Shown: positions 12,565 to 25,324, counted from the stretch's first letter. The stretch is DNA of 64,000 bases from Baylisascaris procyonis (GCA_037389465.1 JAZARR010000074.1:682001-746000), one strand, 5' to 3'. Notes: a model not told the origin generated them from the sequence alone. Numbers and translations are program-made.

Positions 12565-15500
12565 TCAACTATCATAGTATATGTCAATAACGTTGATTTC
12601 GCCGGTTGAGAATGTCTGTGTGGTTGCGTCGCATGTTTGACGCGGTGATGGTGAACGAGTAACCTGGACATTATTATTCGCTGGACTGGCAAGTGCGCGT
12701 CGCGGATTGCGATACTGGACACCATTCGCCTGCATTGCAGTGGGCGGTGGACGGTTTGGGCTTGCAATGAGTGCCTCCACACATTTTTCTTCGAACAGTG
12801 GTCGCAAATGATTCGGTAGCATATTGCTCAACATCCGATACAGTACCGTCACGAGACAATGCGCCTCTTCCACCACCGTCATCAGCATTTCATCCGTTAT
12901 CGGCCTTTGGCCCCAACTCAAAAAACGCCATTTCTCAGTTCGTTATTACGGAAGCATAATAGTGCAAATACAGGATGCATAACAGCAAGTGGCATTTTTT
13001 TCTTTTCTAGCAGCACTTGTAGTCTGAAGACAGCACTGCTGGGAAGTGATCATGGCAGAATTGAACTTATGAGTAAACAAGAAGCGAGAAGGGTTGGAAG
13101 GTGGGGGAGGGGGGATGGGGGGATGAGTGAAGGGAAAAGAACCGGGAGAAGAAGGGAAGGGCATATTGTTGGGTATGTTTCAAAACAAGCCAGACTGCAT
13201 AAGAAGACGTTCATTTATTTTTTTAAACGGTAACTTTTCAAAGCTTTGAGAAAAATGCATACGCAAAAACTTCGAGAAGGTCAAGGGTCATCCTTAAATT
13301 GACTGGCTCTCTTCCCACCCTATCTTTACGTTCCTTCCCTCCTGAACACACCGTTACATTTGCAATCATGTGCTGATATCCATGCCATTGCATTTATACT
13401 TGTACTCAACTATTTCAAGTCTATACCCAGATCAATGTAGAAAGAATGTCCTTAGTTTATAAATGCAACAAAATAGGCAAGAGTTGTGAAATCATCGTTG
13501 AATGTTTCTAAATGATCATGTGATCATGAAAACAAGTAAGCGATACATGTGCATATCCAATGAAGATAAGGATAGGAGGAGAACATTCACCTCGGCGACT
13601 GTGACAGCTTTCTGGGCGTTGCATCTGACATCATGATCGATTGTGGATAGTAAACCCTCTGCAGATTCAGGAATGAGATAGAACGCATTTCCGATAGTGC
13701 CTTACCGAACTTCTCGTGCTGCAGCACCGCGTGTGCCACCTATAGTATTCTCTGCACGTCATCCGCAAAATTAAAAAAGTGTTCTTGCATATTCCGGTTA
13801 TGTACGCGTGACTATAGCTTGTACGTTCATTTTAAATCATTCGTAGGTGACGGGGAGAATCAGAAATTTTATCCCACTTCAAATTTTGGCATTATGGATG
13901 TCTTCTCCAAACAATTTCATCCCCACCCTCAAAGATTTAGTCATGGCATCACTTTGTTGAATTCCTTTGTTATGCCCTATATTCCTCGCTCCTCAAAATT
14001 TATCCAAGCAAGCCGAAGTTCTTTTGGACTTACCGGCTTGCTACATGAAAGAAAAGTGCCTGAAACTCACAGAAATTAAGGAAAAGATATTGATAGGCCA
14101 CACAACAGTAGGCTTTTGTCAACGAAAGAGGGTAGACTGCCTTCATCAAACTGTTTACCTGCGTGTCGAACACCTTCCTAAGATTGACTGCGTAACGATG
14201 TGCCAACAGTGTTGCAACACGCCTTGCCTCATGCATTGCCTGAAAAATGTTAACTTCATTCGCATATGATTTAACTTTATAACATCTCTGCTGGATGAAA
14301 TTTTGGCTTCAATATGCTCAGACTACACCTCGCTTCTTTCACAAATACTCTTTATTCGCGAACAAATTTCCATCGAAATGTGTAGTACCAACTCAGCGTT
14401 GTGTTATCACTCGAATGCACTGCTCTTCATTGTAGCCACAGCGTCGGGTATCCTCAGTGATCATACTCTCCCATTGTAATTCAAGTTTTTTTTAAGAATT
14501 CAACAATAATAAATAACTGATGTAGTACGCAGTCGACCAGAAAACAAATTGTCCATCGGGAATTTCGGAAATGAGGGATAGATGAAAATTCTATCTTCCA
14601 GGGATCAAGTAATCCCTGGAAGATAGAATTTTCATAAATTCCGTCGACGATATAAACAAGAATATTCAGCGAGATGTAGATGGTGGATGTTTATACAACT
14701 GCGCAGTAGGGTATTCAAGGATATACACATACAATAATTGTATTATAGGATGGCATCATCGTAGATGATATTGGAATAAGGCATTAAGCTTTGTAGAGAT
14801 AGACACTTTCTAGCTTTTTAAATATGCAATAAATGCATCAATTTTTTCTGGAATAATATATTTGATGGTTTTCTAACAAAGTTGAAATCAAAACAACCGA
14901 TATAAGCACACCTTGATAATTTTTTCTGATTCAAGAATCTCCTTCAGCCCACTTTCAAGTAAAATTGTATCACTGTGAACGAGATCGAATACGACTATTT
15001 GGCTCTGAGTAGCCACAACCACGAGCGAGAGGAACTCCTCGCCTTGGATGCCTAGTGTGACCGTCTTGAAATCGACTCCGATCACCTTCTCCTCCATCGC
15101 ATCGATTTCACCGTTCAATGAGCTAATCGCCTCCTAAACACAATAAAAGCTTCAACGATTTCTTTATAACGAACATTTCCAGCGACTCCGCTACAGTGCT
15201 TAACAATTCTTTGAAAGATGCAACGAATTCGCCAAGGAAAATAAGCAGCTTCGGCGATCTCGTCATCTAAACAGGTGAGACGTAATTTGAGAAATTATTT
15301 ATTATTCATCCTAAATTCTATGCATAGAGTGGAAAATCGTTGGCAGTGCAACCCTTCGCAGTCAGGTATCACCACCAAAAGCAGTACAGTTACGATCAAC
15401 TGTGCTGTAGTAATACTTTCCAAATGAATGAAGTTGTTTATACTCTTCCTGATAGAATCTCCACAACATACATAATCACCGATAATCGAGATAAACCAAA

Positions 15501-18095
15501 CAGCAATCTCATCTCGTTCACAACGATAATTATGTATCGAAGGTGTGCCCTATATAGAAAATGAGTGAAACACACCGAATGAAAGAGCAACTTTACAAGT
15601 TTCGAAATTGCTGTCTCAGAGGTTTATCTTTTGTCCTATGCCCAACAACTCCTTGCCTCTTTCTTCTCTCCTCTTTAAGATTCAAGAGGAAACACTGCGC
15701 AAGAGTTCACTAATAAGCAGATAGGAACAAACCTGAAGGGAAAGCAAACCTGGGCAGGTTTAAGAGCTTTAACAAGATTGATGCGGTTGAGAGCGCTCTG
15801 AGTGAGGATTCCGTTGTTGTTAGTGTTCTCCATTTCTGACCCTTCTGTCGAGCCTGTTTCCGAACCATCCTCCGAGGTGCGATTTTTCACCAAAGAAACC
15901 TAAAAGTGCAAGCTTCTTTGTGAAAGTTCAACGTGATAAATGAAGAGTTTGTTTACACCCAGAAATAGCCCTCTGGTAAATTGGGATTTCTTTCATATAA
16001 CACAAGTTGCTAGCTCAGAGCAACTATGAAGTGGGGCAGTAAGCAAATGCCAATAAACGTCGCCGATACAATTTCAGATGACAAAATGATTTGCAAAAAG
16101 ATGTTTCGCTCTCATATACTAGCATCACCAGTAAAGAGACTAACCTTGTTCGATCTTATGAAGAACACGTTACGATTAAGTTTAAGAAATTGTAGTAGCT
16201 CCTTTGGATTTGTAGCCACCTCTTGTCTCACGGTGTGCGAAAAGCGATCGCAGAACTTTTGATAGAATATATCCATCGGTATCGGTTGGTCTTCATTCTG
16301 AAATGCCACCCGAATTGCCTTCTTACCCACTTAATTCAGCTGCCATCGCAAAAAAAGTGGTGAATAATGCAGTCCACAAATCCCATTATGAAAGCTCCTT
16401 GATAATATTATAACATGGTGTTATAGTGCAAAAAAAGCCTTATTGTGGCAGAAAGAGCAGTTTTAAAATAAAATAGCACAGTCTGTCCACTTTCCGAATG
16501 TTCGTATGCTTTAACGGAATCAACAAAAACACCTCCATTCGTTCTCGAACTACCAACTTCAGGAAATTTCAAAAATCCTGCGAAATGCGTTTTTATTTAC
16601 TGACAAAACTTCCTTTCAAAACAGCCGTCGAAACAAAAAAAGAAACAATAAGAATGGTCTTTTAAATCATTTGAGGGTGTTGAAGCTAGAACCTGTTCGA
16701 CAACATTCTTGAGATATTCAACCGCAGCTTGCTTCGCTTTGACTCCGGCTAACGGTTTGCCTTCATCGTCAAGCTCGACCCCAGCATTGCTTGGCTCCGG
16801 CATATTTTTCAGTCGCACCCGATCGCCCTCCACAACAAAATATTCTGTCTGCGACTGTAGAAATTCGCAAAAATCCTTCAGATGGCGCCCCGAGACCAAT
16901 CGCACTTCGGGTGCCGCTTGTGAACGATGCCCGAGCAGACTTTTTATCTCCAATATTACATTCATCTTAGAGATAAACTACATGACCTCATTTAATGAAA
17001 ACACTTCTCCGATGATATCAAAATGACGTTCGGTCAAGGAACATAAAAAGGAGATTAAAAGAATCATATATCATAAAAATCATCACATTCATTTGAATAC
17101 ATTCATTTAGAATATCGAATTAAAACAGTGATTACAAGTGATATTGGTGAAAATGCAAAACAACTCTAATGGCACTACGAAATATTCAAATCCGAGCATT
17201 CATTCCAATCGTGAAATTTAACTTTAACTCATAAAGAAAGAAACCCGTAGGTATTCACAGAAAGAAATTTATGATGCGTAATACCTGCAATTCGGGTCCA
17301 AATTTTTGCAATTTTGCTTCGAAGAACTGAACTGCCTCTTTCTCGTAATCGCGATTGCGTCCATTTGCAGTTGCTTGAAGCAAAGGATTATTTTTTGCTG
17401 TAATATCGCCGAACCCGTTCAGGCAAACCTGAAAGTGCATTCCTTCAGAGAACTGTCTATTTTGATCAAAACTGGAATTTGGGCCCATTCCATGAATATG
17501 ATATCTGAAACATATTCGAACACAGATGAGATGCGCATGACGTAGCACAGTTCGAGCTAAAGAAAACAACTGAAAAATCATCCTCTTCTAAACATCGATA
17601 TCTGCCACCGTTCACAAACTAAGTTAGACACCGTAGTTTGTTTTGTATGTTTGTTGTTTTTTTTTTATTTTTATTTTTTTTAAATAACGCTTGAGATCTT
17701 AGCGAACAACATAAATCTGGCTTGTTCTCACAGGATGTTTTTAGCATCTCTTCTGAAAGGTAATCTTTGAGAACGTAAGACGACCGAATATTATAAGGAG
17801 ATTTGCTTCAGTGCTCATTGTACTCCAGGCTGCACTTCTATCAAAGTGACTTAAACAAGAAGCACGTAGTTTTGTAGCGCGAATGTACCTGATCGCCCTC
17901 AACGGTAAATAGCGATGGATGCTGATTTAAGAAATCGGTGAGGCCCTCTTGTGTAGTCCCAACCGCATCACGCATCTCTGGAGTGAATCCGCGTGCGCCG
18001 AACTGACAGCTAAGATCGTGAATGGTTCGGCGACCGTTCTTTTGCATCAAATGATCCATGAAGAACAGCAATGCCATATTCTTAGCCTCGTCCAT
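12565..18095 (-). CDS. egal-1: Egalitarian homologue (EGAL-1), exonuclease-domain RNA transport adaptor
   Basis: Egalitarian is the RNA-binding partner of BicD/dynein in mRNA transport. Nine exons were read on the minus strand: 18095-17889, 17428-17285, 16965-16693, 16297-16145, 15899-15750, 15133-14912, 14239-14159, 13739-13591 and about 12933-12565, roughly 583 residues. Residues 1-262 form three repeats, each ending in L..FL then F.V.GD.V.L-like sequence (VEGDQVCLN, VEGDRVRLKN, IRSNKVSLVKN). A Ser/Asn-rich linker follows. The exonuclease-type domain runs from about 310 (VIGVDFKTVTLGIQGEEF) through LRKVFDTQVAHAVLQHEKFG to YYPQSIMMSDATPRKLS. The conserved C-terminal block is WGQRPITDEMLM...VEEAHCLV...ALIASPNRPPP. 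All junctions keep phase except the last: the 13591 donor leaves two bases, but only a phase-0 acceptor is seen near 12934. The start ATG at 18095 follows an acceptor by 21 bases. The family call is strong. Confidence 0.88.
13091..13122 (+). other. G-run cluster (possible G-quadruplex) in the last egal-1 intron
   Basis: Runs of G occur at 13091-13093, 13103-13107, 13109-13114 and 13117-13122, inside a purine-rich stretch reaching about 13160. The egal-1 transcript carries the C-rich strand. Function is unknown. Confidence 0.5.
14582..14635. repeat. perfect 24-bp inverted repeat with 6-base loop
   Basis: The left arm, 14582-14605 (ATGAAAATTCTATCTTCCAG, then GGAT), is the exact reverse complement of 14612-14635, with spacer CAAGTA. 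It lies in the egal-1 intron between the exons ending at 14912 and starting at 14239. It could be a snap-back duplication or a very small foldback element. No flanking target duplication was found. Confidence 0.85.
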
Positions 18096-18118
18096 GGTGC
18101 AGTGTGAGGTGTATGCCT
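18096..18118 (-). promoter_or_regulatory. short 5' leader with splice (possibly trans-splice) acceptor of egal-1 homologue
   Basis: Minus-strand TTTAGTTTCAG ends at 18117, 21 bases before the ATG. A T-rich acceptor this close to the start is typical of spliced-leader addition in nematodes. The 21 bases are also open in the ATG frame (7 codons), so a cis-spliced upstream coding exon is not excluded. Confidence 0.4.
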
Positions 18119-19534
18119 GAAACTAAACGTTCTCTTAGCCTATTCACTACGCAGTATTCGCACTATGTGGAAAATCACGCCATTACGAAGACAACCGAAG
18201 GGTACATACACAATAAACATGAACGCATGTTATAACATAGAATACGCAAAATACTAGTACGTCAACTGTTTGTGAGTAGCAAAAATATCACTTTATTGAA
18301 GAAGGCGAATCTTGAAACACTCGAAAATGGGAGAAAAATTTGATATGCAATATTTTGCGATGCGACGATAAGAGCCTTGAAACATCATAAAGAAACTGTG
18401 GAAACCTTTACCAGTGAAGTTGCGATCATTTCCCATGAAATCACAACTACCCGAGGCTTCTCATTCAATGAAACTTTTTCAGAACTTCTCGACTATATTC
18501 ACTTCATTGGCACCAAAAAAGTGAGCATGACCGGTAAATTGAACGAACGTTGCCTTAACAACGGTCATTTTTGGCGCGCCTTTAGCATTCGCCAACCCTC
18601 AAGCAATCCGTATCGGCTGCGTGACAAAGAAAACAGCAGATGAAAGGTGATGTGATCAGGTCCTATTATTAATGAAAAAACTTTAAGTGGAGAGCATTGA
18701 TAACAACTTTCACTGTGAAATGCTCTGATGGTACAAATGAGCAGTTCAAATTCAGTTCATTGATATTGCCTACTTCAAACTCATAACATCTTAACTTCCC
18801 TGCCTAACTTTTGGGCGAATCAAATAGTTGGTGAAAGCATAATTCATTAGATGAATTGAAAAAAATGATGATATTCTGCGTTTAACACCTATAAAGATAA
18901 GTCATAAAGTCAGAGGTTAAAAAACCGATGGAAAATACTCAAAGAAAATATTGAACGCCGAAAATCGAATAGAAACAATTTATTCGTACAGAGCATTGAA
19001 ACGAACGAGCAGGTGGCGTGCCACGGGGGACAAAATAGCGATGAATTTTTCTCATACTTAATTAATATTCAATGAATTTCCCAACGAAAAGCAAACTTCC
19101 ATCAACACTGCACTGCGAATTTTAATATCGAATTGTGCGGCATTGAGTACAATCCTATCCACTATAAAACAACTCGATAGCTTGAACAATAGCATACAAT
19201 CAATAGCAAGAGCCGCTAACAGACTTCAACGTATTGCCCTACGCCCATCCTGAGTAATCCTTAAGCGCCAAATTTGCATAAAGTTTGACGGCAAATATAG
19301 ATTGTAAAACCCGTAAACACCACTTCCGCTCAAATAAGCACCATGGTCATTAAAAAACGCCACTATTATCATATTAGCCGGTAAGAAAAGGCATTTGCAA
19401 ATGAAACGTAATGATGAAAAGCATAGTTAATTGCCAACCAGAATCATATAATTGTGAGGCAAAACATTGCAGTGAACTGCTCCAAGATCCGCATAAACAG
19501 ATGCTGTATGCTTCATTGCCAACAGACGTCATAT
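18119..19534. other. upstream region of the egal-1 homologue, no gene seen
   Basis: Presumed promoter side of the egal-1 homologue. An 88-codon plus-strand frame at 18377-18643 has an initial ATG but matches nothing I know and lacks support. The part next to 19534 shows weak traces of the lost C-terminus of the tubulin pseudogene. Confidence 0.45.
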
Positions 19535-20597
19535 TCATTTGTAACCCTCATGAGGGATATCATTAAGGGCCGTCTTGACGCTGTTCGGGATCCAATCAAC
19601 GAAATATACTGAATTCTTGTTTTGGACTTGCATGGTTTGGTCGCTCACTTCGGTCATAGACACGGGTTCGCGGAATATCTCCGCCATAGTGACACATCGG
19701 CCACGTCGACGTTCATAAGCTGTCATCATGTTCCCTGCATTAAATACTTCCTGCGTAATTTCAGCGATGTTGTGTATTTTGTACGTGTCGATTCTTCGAT
19801 CAGACAGCGGCGCACCCGGGTAGAAATGAAGGCACAGAAAGGGCACCACATTCAAGGCTAATATCTCCAACGACAATTCAGCTGACTCGGGAAATGCAGC
19901 TGGATGGTAATTCCAGGTAACTCCAGAGATACAAAGCAGTTGAGCTCTCCATTGGTGGGGTTCAACAACACCAGTATTCTTGAATATAGGATGCCTCACT
20001 ATCGCTGCGGTTAATACAAGCTAATGAGCAATGTTCTCAACCAGCATTAATGCAGAGATAACGTTGCACTGTAAGACTCCAAACGACATCGGAACTCTTG
20101 GACATGAGACGACCCAGAAGGAACTCATGGGGCAATCCACATATTTCTCACGAATCTTCCTAATCAACGGCGCTCCCATACTGCAATCCGTTCTCCTGCA
20201 CTGAGCGAACGGTCTAGCCGGAAACTTTGAAAAAATTTGCAAGCCTTACGAATGCCTTCGAGCATGCTCTTGACCAGTCCTGCTCCTTCGGTATAACTTC
20301 GCCCTGCTGTTGCGTGCTCCACTGTGGCTGAAAACAAAATTATCTGGTTGCAACACAGGTTCGAATGCATCGTCACGGATCTCATCCGCAGTTCCCAGTC
20401 CAAGGGCTACCAAGGCCGCATACGATGCATATTTCCCCTCAGTGTAGCAGACATCGATGCACTTCAATTGAAGGCTGGAATCACCATTATAAGAACCACC
20501 TGGCTGCATTCCGCGCTCCTCTGCGATGACCTCCCAAAAATTCGCTCCAATTTTGGTCGCCGCACTGTCTCATCTGAATGTCGACGATCTCTCTCAT
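19535..20597 (-). pseudogene. beta-tubulin processed pseudogene
   Basis: On the minus strand the segment starts at 20597 with ATG and MREIVDIQMRQCGDQNW, which matches the tubulin N-terminus. It continues in shifted frames with GDSSLQLKCIDVCY, then QPDNFVFSHSGA, YTEGAGLVKSMLEGIRKAC and LIRKIREKY. The last part has LNVVPFLCLHFYPGAPLSD, then QNKNSVYFVDWIPNSVKTA and stops at 19535. The covered length is 1063 bp for about 355 tubulin codons, so there are no introns. At least three frame changes and internal stops break it, and the last roughly 80 codons follow only as weak in-stop traces. The NHLVSVTMSG-like and VPFxxLHF blocks are of beta type. It is best read as an old retrocopy and cannot encode tubulin. 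Confidence 0.85.
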
Positions 20598-21840
20598 CTT
20601 GAACGCAACAGTGGCGAGCTCCTACGAAGACCACCGAAGCGTCGAAATCCATCGATCAATGCAAATTAACGATGCGAATCAACGTCATCATTGTTATATT
20701 ACATATCGCAATGATAAGCAGGCACTATAAGATTTTGGCAGTAGCTTTCGCATTTTTGAAATCGTCTTAAATTTTCAATGCCATCGCAGAAAACTGCTGC
20801 GGGGTTGTTGAGAGCAGTAATATCCTTTATTACTGGATATTATTCACTCGACCACTGAAGTCAAGCTTAGCTTCAAAGCGCTGTAGGCAATGACACATGC
20901 TCAATTTGCATATGATACTGGCCAATAAACGGTTGCCACATATTCGAAACACTATGAACATCAACCATCGCATTACTCCTGAAGCAGAACGATTTTACAT
21001 AAGTTTATTTCTACAGAAAATTACCTACTCGACAAGCAAGTTGGAGTTCAAGAAATTTTCGGATCAATAGCCGTAAACAGTAGAGCTGAAAATGATTCAG
21101 TAGGTAGGATACTTTTGTGTGTCTCGATGGCCTACATTGACAACTCCTTAATTCCTTGAAAATACCACAAAAGCTTTCATTATGCGCAAAGCAAGTGAAC
21201 TTTTGAAAACGCTTTAAGAATTTGCTACCGCTGCCGGAAACACGCTAAAGCTGCTTTATGAACGACATTACTGTGCGACACTGAACAAGAAGTTATGATT
21301 GAATGGGGAGAACGTACGTTTATTCATCAATTGCCCCTTTCAAGTCGGGCTTTTCGAGTGGAATAACTCTGAACATTCTAGAAATGATCATTATATATTC
21401 ACTGCCACCGATATACAAATGAAAATGGCACAAATTTTACTATAAATCAAAAAGTAAATTTGGAATTCCCGATAATCCGGAGAGGACCTGTACTCAATAA
21501 TTCATGTGGGAGATATTTTAGCTCTCTGGTGATTATGAAGTTTGAGTTTTCTTGAATTTTATCAAAAAGCCATATTCTCTCGTTGAATTCTATATGTTAT
21601 CAAGATATCATTCACATAAAATCAACTTTAAGTATACTGCTCTAACTGAATGTTTCATAAGATGTGGTACATACCATATCGTAAAACATTTCATGAAACC
21701 AATAATCGAGCGACTTTTTCTTGGAAAGAGGAATGGACGAGGGTGAAGGAGTGAAAACATCATCGCAGATGTAATCTAGTCTCGTCATATGGCAGTCCCG
21801 AAAATCGTTTTATATGCCCCTCCTCACCCCTCCTTCCCCT

Positions 21841-22317
21841 TCAATGATATAAAAAGATAGCAACACACAATGCAATACATGCGCCTGATGTGATCACAAA
21901 TAGAAAGCAGATGCCACGTAGCATCAGTGACTGCCCGCAAGAGTTGAAGTCAACAATATTGCATACAGACGCCTCACTACGAACGGTCCTGAATGCGATT
22001 ACGCAAATTATGGGCAATGGCAATCGGCAACGATTGTGAATGACTGGAAAGCCTTTGAAAAAATGGGCGATCAGTAGAAATCGAAAATGAGGCGAAGTGC
22101 AACGTGTGGCTTCATGCCGCACTTCCATCATCATTGTGAACAACATATGTGAATCATAAATCAGAAAAGGTGAACAACGTGTCAAAACAAAACGTTTATA
22201 TAGCTCAAGCGATGTATCTTCATTTCGATATAACATCAGATGCTTACACCGAGTTGTTTTTGAGAAAGAAATACTATTACGATAATATAATCTCTTTTTG
22301 CAGTAACACCTCAGCAC
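21841..22317 (-). CDS. uncertain ORF or terminal exon, membrane-protein-like
   Basis: This is an unusually long open frame (158 codons) for AT-rich DNA. It begins at a GTG, not an ATG. Two hydrophobic stretches are visible: LPLPIICVIAF, and LRGICFLFVITSGACIALCV just before the stop. A good acceptor, GGCTTTCCAG, would start a terminal exon at 22043. I do not recognise the product and no partner exon was found, so this may be chance. Confidence 0.22.
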   Translation of the reverse strand: MLRCYCKKRLYYRNSISFSKTTRCKHLMLYRNEDTSLELYKRFVLTRCSPFLIYDSHMLFTMMMEVRHEATRCTSPHFRFLLIAHFFKGFPVIHNRCRLPLPIICVIAFRTVRSEASVCNIVDFNSCGQSLMLRGICFLFVITSGACIALCVAIFLYH

Positions 22318-25268
22318 TCAGCAATGCGTCTTTATTCTGATAGTGTGCAGCACATTAACATTTCAAATTACGACTACGCTTTATTACACGCACCGTGATG
22401 ATATTCGACAGGATCCGAACTTTATTCTTCCAAGCAGCAACCACTTGCTGCTGCTTCTTGCCACTCACGCAACTTTAAGCTGCACTATTTGCACTGGATT
22501 ATTTGGAGAGAAGGACCGCCATGTACCCTATAGAAGAAAGCATATTTCTGGTAGTCAGCTTTTATGATCACAAGAAAAGTAGATTAGAGTGGAGAGAAAA
22601 AAGAAAAGTTGGTCTGCTTCGTATCTAATGATATCCATCCAAAACCAACATCAACAAGCAACCAGTTGTTATGAGAAAATCCAAATGCATAGATGTTGGA
22701 AAACGCACCAAAATCAAATTTTCATGTGTTTCTCATATATTCAAATACTAGTGCAGATGGTAAATGTACGATCTGAAAAGTGTGCAGCGAAAAGAAGCAA
22801 AAATTTGAAAGTGATCAAAGATCAATTAGTGGCAAAGTTAATTTCGAAATTTCTCACCAAACTTCAATGCAATTTGTTGCTAACAATTTGTCATTGACTA
22901 GGATTAAATGCATCGAAATGCTGAGAAAAAAATGAAAGGATTCTTTCGTGGTATTTCGAGTGCAAATCGACACTAAAACTCATCGATCTGAATCAATAAC
23001 ACAAATCAGGAATGCACTAGGATGCTTCCAACAGCATCATTGAAGCCAGACAATGTTAATAGACGTGAGAAAGATGAGACTGTGATTGCACCAAGCTTCT
23101 CAAACGACATAATTAATAGACCAGGAGTGATGATTGAAAAGTTATAGTATTAGCAGAGAATGAATTGGCTGTCACGAACAAACGAAAATTACAGACGTCT
23201 AGGTGGAAGAAGCCGCCTTGTACAATTTCTGAAAACCATGCATACTAAGCAGTACTAATTGTGTGTTCATCTAAACGTACTTTCATAAAAAGTACATAAA
23301 ACGGAAGCTGTTTAGCTTGGATTTGAAGCCGCACAAAACCGTTCTCGATGATGCGCCGATGAATGCGCTTTGAGCACTGCTCAGTGCTGTTTCATCAGCT
23401 GCCTAGGACAATATGCTTCCGTCAGCATCGCTCATCTGTTTCGTGGAATGAAGTCAATATTATGCCCTTAAAAACATCAGCATAAAATGTTCACGGTCTC
23501 GAGATCGAGTGAAATACATCAGTGCGTGAATATCGTGATGACGAATACTTTCTGACATGTTTGTGAGGAAAAGCTTCACAGCTTATTCACTAATGAAAGG
23601 CAAATTGGATCAGTCTACAAACTTAAACTCTTATACAGTGCTCTCAAGAATGGATCACCTGCAATCTCTGCTTCGAGTGCAAGCAATAATGGCCTGATAT
23701 AGCTAATGAAATTGGAGACGGAATGCAAAAACTGTTCGAGCGGATCTTCAAAGCATCGTTACCTGGAAAGCTGATGTGGATGCGTAGACTCTCAGATGAA
23801 ATGCCGCATAAGTAGAAGCGTGTTTGTATTTGCAAGCCGATCGAACTTCTTTCCGCCGGAACCGATAAAAACAAGAACAGCTCCTCAGACAATCGCTACA
23901 CAATATCGTATAGAATGGAAAGCAAATAGTGAAATATGCATAGCTGATCAAATGCGATATACATAACATTGTTGAGGAATCAATTTCACTCGCAACAGAT
24001 GATTCACCATAAAATTGCAGAAATTCGTTTCAATAAACGATCTTAATCGCACATATCGAATGAGCCTCCGAAAACAATCTTTCCACAAGCTTTTGATCCC
24101 TCTCGTAAACTTTTGCATTTGGATGAGATTTTAAAGGTTGCAATCTTTCACTCGAGGATCTTTCCACTGGGAATATATCCTCAAGGTTCTGTTTTGCAAA
24201 GATATGGATTTCGATACATTAAAATTTACCTAAAAAGTGCTGACGGCAGTGCGCACCAAACGATGTCCAAATTGAACATTGCGCTTATTGAATTCAACAA
24301 GAGTGTTTCACTGAGAAGTGCAATAGAAGATGGAACAACTCTGCAGGCAAAACTCTAAGTAAAAATGCTTGAATGCATTTATTATGCAATCGAACGTATT
24401 AAATAATGAAATCGGAGACAAGTTTTTTAATAGTTCTAGTCGAAACAAAATTGGGAAATGGGGATATAATCTTTAGAAAAATAACTCGGCCGTTCAGACA
24501 AATAAACAATGAATCCAGCCGTACTATGTGAATGAAAAGCTTCAGAATCCAGCTAAAATCCCATCAGGAATGATTCGCTTCACAAAATCCTTGCATATCG
24601 AATAGGGAGCAACGAAACTCAAAGAGTTTCAAAAAAGATCGATTGCTTTGGGATATGTCATCTCATCTGTGCTCATCCATCACATCGGACAAAATCGTCC
24701 TGTCTATTCACGCGTCAGCAAAAACGTCTGCCGGACTCTGCGATATTGCATTGACGAGGGAAAGCGATTCGCTGAAACTAACAATCCATAGACTCCCTCT
24801 TCATGCCTATCCTTTCTTTATCTCACTCCATATCCGCATCGACTCTTACAGTGAAGTTTTTAAAATCGACCAAACTCAACAGCATACCAATGGAAAAATT
24901 TGTCAGAGGCGTAAATCATTGCCATTGACATACAAAAGCGAAATGCGGGGAACAAACTTACTTAAAGATGGCTGAAATATTGCTACTCATGTTGTTAAGT
25001 ATAGGTAACGCCAAGTGAACAATACGTTGAAATGTCACCACGAAATACGACGTAAATAGTGTCAGATACCGTCACGCCGAGTTGCAACTCCGAATAATAG
25101 CAAAATGTGGTTACTGATGCAAAAAACAGTGGTCCTGAGACGATCGGTTAGAAATGGGAAAGAAAACTGCGAATAAGCATGAAGAAAAGAACGAAATAAA
25201 GAAACGACATGTAGAAATTTTCGCGGCTACCATTTCAATATAGCAGATGACGAGAATTGGATTACGTT

Positions 25269-25288
25269 TATATATACATTATATATAC

Positions 25289-25322
<34 letters not shown>
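25269..25322. repeat. TA microsatellite
   Basis: Two 11-base ATATATACATT-type units followed by about 32 bases of uninterrupted TA dinucleotides. Confidence 0.9.

Positions 25323-25324
<2 letters not shown>

Noticed and set aside
15160..15260. Possible extra egal-1 exon (MTRSPKLLIFLGEFVASFKE)
   Set aside because: The flanking exons join directly in phase as KPAQ-EAISSLNG, and the piece has no family similarity.
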